Part shown: piece after piece, positions 17,049 through 23,618 of the stretch
Numbering within the stretch: position 1 is the first letter of the stretch
How the letters are laid out: each line of letters begins with the position of its first letter
NCBI GenBank assembly: GCA_028283825.1
Contig: JAPWJW010000003.1
Span: 1,534,001-1,598,000, forward strand
Origin: Azospirillaceae bacterium
GTDB lineage: Bacteria > Pseudomonadota > Alphaproteobacteria > Azospirillales > Azospirillaceae
Direction: 5' to 3'
DNA length: 64,000 nt
Position numbers and translations under genes: made by a program
Notes under the pieces: model-generated
Database searches by the model: none
What the model was told of the DNA's origin: nothing
Seen by the model: only the letters and a program-made list of their open reading frames with translations

Positions 17049-19025
17049 TCACGACAGCTTCGGGCAGTCCTCGGTCACGCTGGGCGCCCCGGCTTCACCG
17101 ATGGTGATGCCCACGGGGCCAACGGGATCGGAGGGGCCGTGGTCGCCATCGGCCAATTGCCAGACCCGCACCTGGCCGGTACGGCCGCGCAGGCTGTATT
17201 CGCCGACATCGGTCATGGCGACGCCGCAGTCGCCGGCGGCATCCACCGTGTCGGCGCTGGCCAGGACGATGCAGGGGGCGGCCTCGGCGGCCAGGTCGGC
17301 GCCCAGCGCCTCCAGCCGGGCGGCGGCGTTCACCGTGTCGCCGACGATGGTGTAGTTGATGCGGCTGGCGGTGCCGATGTTGCCCACCACCACCGGGCCG
17401 GAATGGATGCCCACCCGCAGGCAGATGGCGGGCCGGCCCTGGGCCATCGCCTCGTCATGGGTGTGACGGATGCAGCGGCTGATGGCGGCGGCGGCGCGCA
17501 GCGCGCGGGCGGCGTGGTCGGCCTGGTCGTCAGGCGCGCCCCAGAAGGCCATAACGGCGTCGCCGATGAACTTGTCCACCGTGCCGCCCTCCGCCTCGAT
17601 GCAGGCGGACAGCAGGGTGAAATGCTCATTGAGCAGGGAGGCGGTCTGGGCCGGCGTCATGTTCTGCGCCAGGGTACTGAAGCCCTTGATGTCGGTGAAC
17701 ATGACGGTGACGTCGCGTTCCTCCGACAGGATGGAGCCGGCATGGTCGCCCCGGCGGATCAGGCGCAGGACCAGCGCCTTGGGCACGTAGGATTCAAACC
17801 AGCGCAGGCCGGTCAGCATGGTGTTGAAGGCCGCCGCCGCGTCCGACAATTCGCTGAGGCGGCTATCCGGCAAATAGGGCACGGCGTGGAAGTCCAGGTC
17901 GCGTAGCGAGGTCGCTGCCCGCGACAGGCCCCGGATCTGCCGGCTGATGGTCTTGCCCAGGATGAGGCTGAGGACCACGGACACCAGCAGGATGGCGACA
18001 CCACCCAGGCCGAACCAGCGCACCCGGCGGATTTCCTGGTCCACCTCACGCTGCGGCAGGGCCATGACCAGGGTCCAGCTGCGGGCGCCGTACCCCGTCA
18101 GGTCGCGCAGCAGATAGACGTAATCGACGTCGCCCACGGTGGCCTGGCGGAAATCCAGGTCACGCAGCTTGCCGCCCATGCCGTCGCGGGCCACCACATG
18201 GCCCGGCGGCTGGCGCTGCCAGATGCCGGCGGCCACGGGATCGCCCAGGTCGGCCAGGGTGGGCAGCGGCGGGGTGCGATCGGCCAGGTCGAAGGTGCGG
18301 CCGATCAGGGCCGGGTGGGCCAGCACATGGTCGGCGTCATACAGGATGAAGGCGGTTACGCCCTGGCTGCTGTCCAGCTCACCCAGGAAGCCTGACAAGT
18401 CGACGAAGCTGACGCCCACCAGCACGGCACCCAGGAAAGTGCCGTCGGCCGCGCGCACCGGCGCCCGCACCGTCAGATAGCTGGTCTCCCCTTCCGTGGA
18501 CCAGACGGGATCGACCCAGCGGGCGATGGGCGCGGCCTTCATCTCCTCCATCAGCACCTTGGTGGCGGGGGGCGGCGTCATGGTCGACACCTCCGCCTCC
18601 GTCCGCCCGGTACGGCGGGCCACGGTCCACTTGCCCTCCGGCGAGACGAAGCTGACCGCCGTGATCTGGGGCGAGGCCGCCAGGGCGGAGCGCAGATTCT
18701 GGCCCAGGCGCGCGGTGTCGGTGGTGTCGATCTCCCCCCGCGCGATGGAGGCCACCAGGAATTCCGCCTGGTACTGGGCCGGATCCAGCTGGGCGCGCAC
18801 GCGCACCGTCATACCGTCCATGGCCAGGATGACCTTGTCCGTCAGCAGCGCCGCCGTGTTGCGGGTGGATGTGCTGAAGCCCAGGATCAGGACGCTGGCC
18901 ACCGCCACCAGAACCAGCGTGCCGAACCCCAGCAGCAGCGCGGTGGCGATGGACAGGCGCACGGCGGAGCGACGGATGGGGCATCCCCTTGCCGACTGCT
19001 CCAGGGCCTGTGTCGTTTCACTCAT
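17049..19025 (-). CDS. Membrane-bound class III adenylate cyclase with Cache-like sensor
   Basis: 658 residues. Transmembrane helix 1 (about 25-48), a periplasmic dCache-like sensor (about 50-330), a second transmembrane helix (about 335-360), a HAMP-like linker (QIRGLSRAATSLRDLDF) and a C-terminal class III cyclase domain. The metal-binding Asp residues are in VMFTDIKGFS and FIGDAVMAFWG. Lys in VDKFIGD and Thr in YTIVGDTVNAAARLE form the Lys/Thr pair of class IIIb adenylate (not guanylate) cyclases. It makes cAMP in response to an unknown external ligand. ATG 19025 is chosen at the start of the signal-anchor region; the longer frame to 19415 crosses AT-rich non-coding sequence. Confidence 0.88.
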   Translation of the reverse strand: MSETTQALEQSARGCPIRRSAVRLSIATALLLGFGTLVLVAVASVLILGFSTSTRNTAALLTDKVILAMDGMTVRVRAQLDPAQYQAEFLVASIARGEIDTTDTARLGQNLRSALAASPQITAVSFVSPEGKWTVARRTGRTEAEVSTMTPPPATKVLMEEMKAAPIARWVDPVWSTEGETSYLTVRAPVRAADGTFLGAVLVGVSFVDLSGFLGELDSSQGVTAFILYDADHVLAHPALIGRTFDLADRTPPLPTLADLGDPVAAGIWQRQPPGHVVARDGMGGKLRDLDFRQATVGDVDYVYLLRDLTGYGARSWTLVMALPQREVDQEIRRVRWFGLGGVAILLVSVVLSLILGKTISRQIRGLSRAATSLRDLDFHAVPYLPDSRLSELSDAAAAFNTMLTGLRWFESYVPKALVLRLIRRGDHAGSILSEERDVTVMFTDIKGFSTLAQNMTPAQTASLLNEHFTLLSACIEAEGGTVDKFIGDAVMAFWGAPDDQADHAARALRAAAAISRCIRHTHDEAMAQGRPAICLRVGIHSGPVVVGNIGTASRINYTIVGDTVNAAARLEALGADLAAEAAPCIVLASADTVDAAGDCGVAMTDVGEYSLRGRTGQVRVWQLADGDHGPSDPVGPVGITIGEAGAPSVTEDCPKLS

Positions 19026-19120
19026 GGCCCGCACGGTAGCGGTCGGCCGGCCCGGCGGCAACTGCGGCAAGGGGGCACGCCACCCGTGTTGCGGGTATGG
19101 GGCGGATGCCAACTGAGCAT

Positions 19121-19171
19121 ATTGCATTAAGCAATAGTTAACAGCACCCCAACAAACAATTGCATTATGCA
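19121..19171. promoter_or_regulatory. AT-rich repeated sites upstream of the cyclase gene
   Basis: ATTGCATTA occurs twice (19121-19129 and 19159-19167), 38 bases apart. The first lies within TTGC-ATTAA-GCAA (an inverted repeat, 19122-19134), the second within the palindrome TGCATTATGCA (19161-19171). They lie 96-146 bases upstream of the cyclase start. They look like paired binding sites for a dimeric regulator; identity unknown. Confidence 0.45.
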
Positions 19172-19532
19172 TTACATAAAGCGACACGCCTGACCATCGT
19201 TCCAGTGCTACAAGCCGAGCCGACGTGGGAAGTGACACCGCGGATGCCCAGTTCCTAAGGCTTTTGCGCTTCCCAATGAACCTTTGGCCGCTTGGCCCGG
19301 TGTTTGCGAAGTATCGAACGTCTCGCAGAGCAACCCCCACCTCAAGGGATCCGCAGACGATGGAACCGATGGAATTTCGTCCCCTACGCGTTTTTGGCCT
19401 CGCCCCACCGTCCACCTGAGACGGGCCGGGCAGCGGCCGGAACCCTGGGACCGCCGATACCCATCAGACGCGCCATCACCGGCTTACGCGGCCGTGCCAT
19501 CAATCGGTTCTGGCAGAACGCGTAAACTGTCA
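19172..19532. other. Gene-free stretch ending at an orphan terminator
   Basis: No supported gene. A TTG-initiated frame of 77 codons (19292-19525) ends just before a strong terminator but has no ribosome binding site or recognisable domain. Because the terminator points away from this stretch on the plus strand, an unrecognised small transcript may start in the AT-rich region near 19120-19170. Confidence 0.35.
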
Positions 19533-19567
19533 ACGGCGCGGACCAATGGTCCGCGCCGTCTTTTCTT
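19533..19567 (+). terminator. Rho-independent terminator with no obvious upstream gene
   Basis: The stem ACGGCGCGGAC (19533-19543) pairs with GTCCGCGCCGT (19549-19559), followed by CTTTTCTT. It lies about 50 bases upstream of the nuclease-like gene on the same strand, and no plus-strand gene precedes it for over 8 kb. Confidence 0.7.
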
Positions 19568-19620
19568 CTGGACCGTCAGCCCGTATCGTCATCGCGCCCC
19601 AGTTGCCGGAAACGCCCGCG

Positions 19621-20571
19621 ATGCACGCCAGACGACTCGCCTTCACGCTGCTGGCCGTGGCGCTGTGCGCCCTGCCGTGCGGTGCCGGGGCGCGGACGCA
19701 CCGGACCAGGACCGCCCATGCCAAATCCTTCCGGGGCCTGACGCCCGCCGGCAACGGCGTGGTGATGGCGGTACTGAGCGGCGACACCCTGACTCTGCGC
19801 GACGGCCGCGTGGTACGGCTGGCCGGCATCCTGGCGCCACGCCGGGCGCAGACCGGCCGCCAGGCGGATGGCGAAGGCACCCACGCGGCTTGGCCGCTGG
19901 CACCGGAATCGCGCGCGGCGCTGGAGGCGCTGGTGCTGAACCGCACGGTCGGCCTGATGCTGGGCGGCACCGACCACGACCGTTACGGCCGCGTCCTGGC
20001 CCACCTGGTCATCCGGGATGGACAGGGCCGCCGCCCGCTGTGGGTGCAGGACGCCCTGCTGCGCCAGGGCTGGGCGGAACTGGCCCCCCATCCCGACGCG
20101 CCCAAGGGCCTGGCACCGCTGCGCCGGGCCGAAACCTATGCCCGCGATCATGGCCTTGGCCTGTGGGCCGATCCGTTCTACGCCGTGCGCGATCCCGACA
20201 CAGCGGCTCAGAGCGAGGGGCGCTACGCGGTGGTCAGCGGCCGGGTGCTGGACGCCGCCGACGCCCGCGACCGCGTCTATCTGAACTTCGGCGCCAACCG
20301 GCGCACCGACTTCACGGTGGAGATCGACCGCCGCGACATGGCCGCCTTCCGCGCCCGCCAGTTGAGCCCGCTGGACCTGAAAGGCCGCATGGTGGAGGTG
20401 CGCGGCTGGGTGGAGGAGCACAACGGCCCCATGATCCGCGTCACCAACCCCGACCAGATCGTCACCACCGACGGCCGCTGGCCCCACCGCCGCCCGACGC
20501 GCAAGGGGAAGGACGCCGCACCGGACAGCACGCCGAGGGCGGAGGGCACGCCTCCGGCCACAGAGCCCTGA
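19621..20571 (+). CDS. Exported thermonuclease (SNase)-like protein
   Basis: 316 residues with an N-terminal signal peptide (LAFTLLAVALCALPCGAGA) and an SNase-like fold at about 45-190 (VLSGDTLTLRDGRVVRLAGI, then DHDRYGRVLAHLVI and WVQDALLRQGWAEL), followed by an OB-like C-terminal domain (about 200-290; YAVVSGRVLDAADARDRVYL). Catalytic nucleases usually have DGDT and GIDAPE; here the first Asp is Ser (SGDT) and the APE Glu is Arg (ILAPRR), while the Arg of YGRVLA is kept. Nuclease activity is therefore doubtful. A binding or scaffold role is possible. ATG 19621 is chosen because the signal peptide begins there. Confidence 0.8.
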   Translation: MHARRLAFTLLAVALCALPCGAGARTHRTRTAHAKSFRGLTPAGNGVVMAVLSGDTLTLRDGRVVRLAGILAPRRAQTGRQADGEGTHAAWPLAPESRAALEALVLNRTVGLMLGGTDHDRYGRVLAHLVIRDGQGRRPLWVQDALLRQGWAELAPHPDAPKGLAPLRRAETYARDHGLGLWADPFYAVRDPDTAAQSEGRYAVVSGRVLDAADARDRVYLNFGANRRTDFTVEIDRRDMAAFRARQLSPLDLKGRMVEVRGWVEEHNGPMIRVTNPDQIVTTDGRWPHRRPTRKGKDAAPDSTPRAEGTPPATEP

Positions 20572-20572
20572 C

Positions 20573-20672
20573 CATGGCCGGCGACCGCCGGCCCCGGAAC
20601 TTTCCGGGGAACGCAGTGAACTGGAAAGTGAGGACAAGCCTAGCGGCCGGACGGCCGCGCCCGGCGCCTGAG
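20573..20672 (-). repeat. Two-hairpin intergenic repeat, copy D
   Basis: Minus orientation. Hairpin 1 stem GCGGCC/GGCCGC has loop GTCC. The block reads TAGGCTTGTCCTCA. Hairpin 2 stem GGCCGGC/GCCGGCC has loop GGTC. It fills the gap between the convergent SNase-like and globin genes almost exactly. Confidence 0.8.
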
Positions 20673-20679
20673 GGCGCGC

Positions 20680-21108
20680 TTAAAGATAAGCCCCAGCACC
20701 CTCGCCCCGCGCCACCGCCAGGCCCATCTGCAGGCTGCGGCCGATGCGGGTAGCGGCCGCCACGATGCGGTCCGCGGCCTCCGCCGCGAACATTTCCCGG
20801 GCCGTCTCGCCGAACAAGGTCAGCCAGCGGCGGAAATGGTCGGGGCCGATCTCCGGCAGGCCGGCATGCACCACCATGGGCCGGCCTTCATAACGCCCGG
20901 TGCTCAACAGGACCGAAGACCAGAAGTCGCTGATGCGGGCGCGATGGCGGACCCAGGCCTCCTCCGCCGTGCCCACGACCGCGAGGAAGACGGGGCCCAG
21001 CAGGGCATCGGCCCGGGCGCGATCGTAAAAGGCCGCGACCAGGGCGGCGATGGCATCCTCCGTCACCGTGGGGAAAACGGTGGGGCAAGCGGCGGGAAAT
21101 TGTGACAT
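20680..21108 (-). CDS. Group III truncated hemoglobin
   Basis: 142 residues, normal for the family. The pattern VAAFYDRARADALLGPVF, then FWSSVLLSTGRYEGRP and HAGLPEIGPDHFRRWLTLF is that of group III (P) truncated globins, with the proximal His in DHFRRWL. Such proteins bind oxygen or NO and are thought to help with NO or oxidative stress or with redox chemistry under low oxygen. ATG 21108 matches the family's N-terminus; upstream CGGAG could act as ribosome binding site. The longer frame to 21252 encodes no globin sequence. Confidence 0.88.
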   Translation of the reverse strand: MSQFPAACPTVFPTVTEDAIAALVAAFYDRARADALLGPVFLAVVGTAEEAWVRHRARISDFWSSVLLSTGRYEGRPMVVHAGLPEIGPDHFRRWLTLFGETAREMFAAEAADRIVAAATRIGRSLQMGLAVARGEGAGAYL

Positions 21109-21227
21109 CGCTGTATGGCTCCGGCCGGATCGGGTCAAAACGCCCGCTCCCGCCTTGGTTGGGTTTGCGCTGGCACGTGCGCTTGTCCTACACTTTGCGC
21201 CTTTCCCAGAAGCTGGTGTAACGACCC

Positions 21228-22175
21228 ATGGCGCGCGGCGATCTTTTTCCACCCCTGGAACCCTATCGGACCGGCACGCTGGCCGTCAGCGGCCTGCACA
21301 CGATCTATTGGGAAGAAGCCGGCAATCCGGCGGGCGCGCCAGTCGTATTCCTGCATGGCGGCCCGGGTGCCGGCGCCTCGCCCACCCATCGCCGCTTCTT
21401 CGACCCCGCCCATTACCGCATCATCATCCTGGACCAGCGCGGCGCCGGCCGCTCCACCCCCCTGGGTGAAATCCGCGAAAACGACATCCCGCAGCTTGTT
21501 TCGGATCTGGAACAACTGCGGTCGCTGCTGGAAATCGACCGCTGGCTGGTGTTCGGCGGCTCCTGGGGCTCCACCCTGGCGCTGGCTTACGCCCAGGCCC
21601 ATCCGGAACGGACCAAGGGCCTGGTGCTGCGCGGCATCTTCCTGATGCGCCAGCAGGAGATCGACTGGTTCCTGTATGAGATGCGCACCCTGTTCCCGGA
21701 GGCGTGGGGCACCTTCGCCAACCACATACCGGTGAACGAACGCGGCGATCTGCTGGAGGCGTACTACCGCCGCCTGACCTCCGCCGACCCGCAGACCCGC
21801 ATGGCCGCCGCCCGGATCTGGAGCGTGTATGAGGGCGCCTGCTCCACCCTGCTGCCCAGCCCGGAACTGGTCTCCGCCTCCGGCGAGGACAACCACGCCC
21901 TGGGCCTGGCGCGGATGGAGGCGCACTACTTCCGCAACAACAAACTGACGCCGGAAGGCGCCCTGCTGGACAATGTGGACCGCATCCGCCACATCCCGGC
22001 GATCATCGTGCAGGGCCGCTACGACGTGGTCTGCCCCATCCGCACGGCGGATGAATTGCACCGCGCCTGGCCCGAGGCCGACTACATCATCGTGCCGGAC
22101 GCCGGCCACAGCGCCATGGAACCGGGCATCCGCTCCGCCCTGGTGCAGGCGACGGAGCGGTTCAAGACTTTATAA
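21228..22175 (+). CDS. pip: Proline iminopeptidase (first copy)
   Basis: 315 residues, alpha/beta-hydrolase fold of peptidase family S33. HGGPGAGASPTHRRFFDP gives the HGGPG oxyanion motif, the nucleophile is in [13 protein letters not shown], and the Asp and His of the triad lie near PIRTADELHRAWPEAD and PDAGHSAMEPG. It releases N-terminal proline from peptides in the cytoplasm. A clearly related gene lies at 51799-52755; the two share motif order and length but differ at many positions, so this is not a recent duplication. It reads into repeat copy E and the IS110 element. Confidence 0.92.
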   Translation: MARGDLFPPLEPYRTGTLAVSGLHTIYWEEAGNPAGAPVVFLHGGPGAGASPTHRRFFDPAHYRIIILDQRGAGRSTPLGEIRENDIPQLVSDLEQLRSLLEIDRWLVFGGSWGSTLALAYAQAHPERTKGLVLRGIFLMRQQEIDWFLYEMRTLFPEAWGTFANHIPVNERGDLLEAYYRRLTSADPQTRMAAARIWSVYEGACSTLLPSPELVSASGEDNHALGLARMEAHYFRNNKLTPEGALLDNVDRIRHIPAIIVQGRYDVVCPIRTADELHRAWPEADYIIVPDAGHSAMEPGIRSALVQATERFKTL

Positions 22176-22178
22176 GTT

Positions 22179-22211
22179 CCTCAGGCGCCGGCGCCCCCAT
22201 CCGGGGGCTTG
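22179..22211 (+). repeat. Two-hairpin repeat copy E, left part cut by the IS110 element
   Basis: CCTCAGGCGCCGGC followed by hairpin 1 (stem GCCCCC/GGGGGC, loop ATCC) and CTTG. The rest of the same copy resumes at 23358 after the IS. Confidence 0.8.
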
Positions 22212-22242
22212 TATCTTCCCAATCTGCGTAAAGTAGCGCCGT

Positions 22243-22396
22243 CACGGGCTGGGGCATGCCCCAGCCCGTGATCCGACCGGAAGACCGTTCCAACGGCGGG
22301 AAGTTCCGGCTCCGTAGCCAAGCAAGGCTCTCCGGTCGGCCCCTTCATTAGCCCGAACAGTTGCACGGGGTCGCCGCCCCGCATGCGCAAGGCTGG
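22243..22396 (+). ncRNA. Putative bridge RNA of the IS110 element
   Basis: The left-end region folds as expected for an IS110 bridge RNA. There is a 5' hairpin (arms CACGGGCTGGGGC 22243-22255 and GCCCCAGCCCGTG 22258-22270). A first loop is closed by GACCGG (22275-22280) and CCGGTC (22332-22337). A second is closed by AGCC (22350-22353) and GGCT (22391-22394), with an inner hairpin CGGGG/CCCCG (22366-22381). The first loop holds TAGCCAAGC (22315-22323), the reverse complement of the target across the core and to its right (GCTTGGCTA). The second holds ACAGTTGC (22357-22364), identical to the element's right end (23351-23358). The left-target guide and right-donor guide are not clear; CAAG at 22388-22391 could pair with the core and first bases of the left end. 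Transcription was not shown. Confidence 0.72.
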
Positions 22397-22406
22397 GAGT
22401 ATGAAG

Positions 22407-23348
22407 ATGGCGCAGAACGACTCTATCATCGCCCTGGATGTCAGCAAGGACCGTCTCGACGGCTTCGACGATGAAACCGGGGATGTCTTCCAAATTGAGA
22501 ATTCCCCGGCTGGCTACGTGGCTTTGCGGCAACGCTGCCGGAAACGCACCGTGCAGATCGTCATGGAGGCCAGCGGTGGCTATGAACGGCCCGTCGCTCA
22601 GACCATGGTGAAGGCCGAGATCCCAGTTCGGATCGTCGACCCCCGCAAGGTTCGCTACTACGCCAAAGCTTCCGGTCGTTGGGCCAAGAATGATCGGCTC
22701 GACGCCCGCATGATCGCAGCCTATGCCAAGGCGATCAAAGGGGAAGACCACAAGCCGGACAAAGACCGGGAAGCGTTGGCTGAGCTGACAACATACCGCC
22801 GCCAATTGCTTGAGGATCGGACCACGATCACCAACCAGGCCAGACGGCTGGAGAACGCCGAACTGCGCCGACTGGCCAAGCGACGATTGAAATCCATCGC
22901 CCTTCAGATCGTCCTGGTCGATAAGCGCATCGCCAGCCACATCGCCGCCTCGGAGGTCTTGAAGACCAAGAACAAATTCCTCCGCTCCATCCCCGCCATA
23001 GGCCCTGTCTTCGCAAGTACCGCGCTGGCCCATATGCCCGAACTGGGCGCCCTTACACGCCAACAGGCTGCCGCCCTCGCCGGCGTCGCACCCATGGACA
23101 ATCAAAGCGGAAAACGCGACGGGCCCCGGAGCATCTACGGCGGAAGACCCGCCGTCCGTAACGTTCTCTACATGGCCGCCGTCGTCGCCAGCCGCCACAA
23201 CCCACCCCTGGCCGCCTTCTACAAAAAGCTCATCGCCGCCGGCAAAAAGCCCAAGGTCGCTCTCACCGCACTCATGCGGAAAATCATCGTCCTCGCAAAC
23301 TCAATCCTCAGGCAACAGCGCGAATACGATCCGGCTCACGCCTCATGA
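22407..23348 (+). CDS. IS110-family transposase (DEDD recombinase)
   Basis: 313 residues. The N-terminal RuvC-like DEDD domain shows ALDVSKDRLDGF (first Asp), VMEASGGYERP (Glu) and KNDRLDARMIAAYAK (Asp pair). The C-terminal Transposase_20 domain has LRSIPAIGPVFASTALA and GVAPMDNQSGKRDGPRSI, with the serine proposed as nucleophile in NQSGKRDG. These enzymes excise and insert the element as a circular intermediate using a bridge RNA. The start at 22407 is chosen because GGGAG (22395-22399) then has good spacing; 22401 and 22383 are in-frame alternatives. All catalytic residues are present, so the copy looks active. Confidence 0.93.
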   Translation: MAQNDSIIALDVSKDRLDGFDDETGDVFQIENSPAGYVALRQRCRKRTVQIVMEASGGYERPVAQTMVKAEIPVRIVDPRKVRYYAKASGRWAKNDRLDARMIAAYAKAIKGEDHKPDKDREALAELTTYRRQLLEDRTTITNQARRLENAELRRLAKRRLKSIALQIVLVDKRIASHIAASEVLKTKNKFLRSIPAIGPVFASTALAHMPELGALTRQQAAALAGVAPMDNQSGKRDGPRSIYGGRPAVRNVLYMAAVVASRHNPPLAAFYKKLIAAGKKPKVALTALMRKIIVLANSILRQQREYDPAHAS

Positions 23349-23357
23349 AGACAGTTG

Positions 23358-23427
23358 CTTGGCTATCCTCGATTTCCAGTCCGCCTGCGGCTCTCCGGAA
23401 ATCTCCGGCGGCCGCAGTCGCGGCCTA
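23358..23427 (+). repeat. Two-hairpin repeat copy E, right part after the IS110 element
   Basis: Resumes with CTTGGCTATCCTCGATTTCC, then the CCGGAAATCTCCGG segment and hairpin 2 (GGCCGC/GCGGCC, loop AGTC). Joined with 22179-22211 it makes a normal complete copy. Confidence 0.8.
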
Positions 23428-23486
23428 CGGGTCTGGCGGCCCGATGGGAGACCTTTCCTTCAGGGCTGTACGGAGCGAAGCGACAA

Positions 23487-23571
23487 GGACGCGACCGCGT
23501 CCGCCGCAGCGAGCACCGAAGGGCGCAGCGAGGATAGCCAAGCCCCCGGATGGGGGCGCCGGCGCCTGAGG
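23487..23571 (-). repeat. Two-hairpin intergenic repeat, copy F
   Basis: Minus orientation, facing copy E. Hairpin 1 is identical to that of copy E (GCCCCC/GGGGGC, loop ATCC). The block CTTGGCTATCCTCG is intact, and hairpin 2 is GGACGC/GCGTCC with loop GGTC. The middle segment is the second subtype (CTGCGCCCTTCGGTGCTCGC), shared with copies H and L. Confidence 0.8.
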
Positions 23572-23580
23572 AACTGAATA

Positions 23581-23609
23581 GCCCCCAGAGGGGGCGCCGG
23601 CGCCTGAGG
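23581..23609 (-). repeat. Truncated two-hairpin repeat, copy G
   Basis: Only the CCTCAGGCGCCGGC end and hairpin 1 (GCCCCC/GGGGGC, here with loop TCT) are present, 9 bases beyond copy F and in the same orientation. It lies just 3' of the minus-strand antiporter gene. Confidence 0.7.
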
Positions 23610-23618
23610 ACAACAGCG

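Larger units (their letters stand above)
22208..23357 (+). mobile_element. Complete IS110-family insertion sequence inside repeat copy E
   Basis: The boundaries are set by the interrupted repeat: the left flank ends in CTTG (22208-22211) and the right flank resumes with CTTG (23358-23361), so one copy of the core (containing CT) belongs to the element, giving 1150 bp. There are no long terminal inverted repeats, as expected for IS110. About 195 bases of non-coding left end precede the transposase gene and only 9 bases follow its stop. Confidence 0.88.

Noticed and set aside
19292-19525. TTG-initiated 77-codon frame ending just before a terminator
   Set aside because: The position is suggestive, but it lacks a ribosome binding site and its composition (Arg/Pro-rich) is that of random GC-rich DNA.
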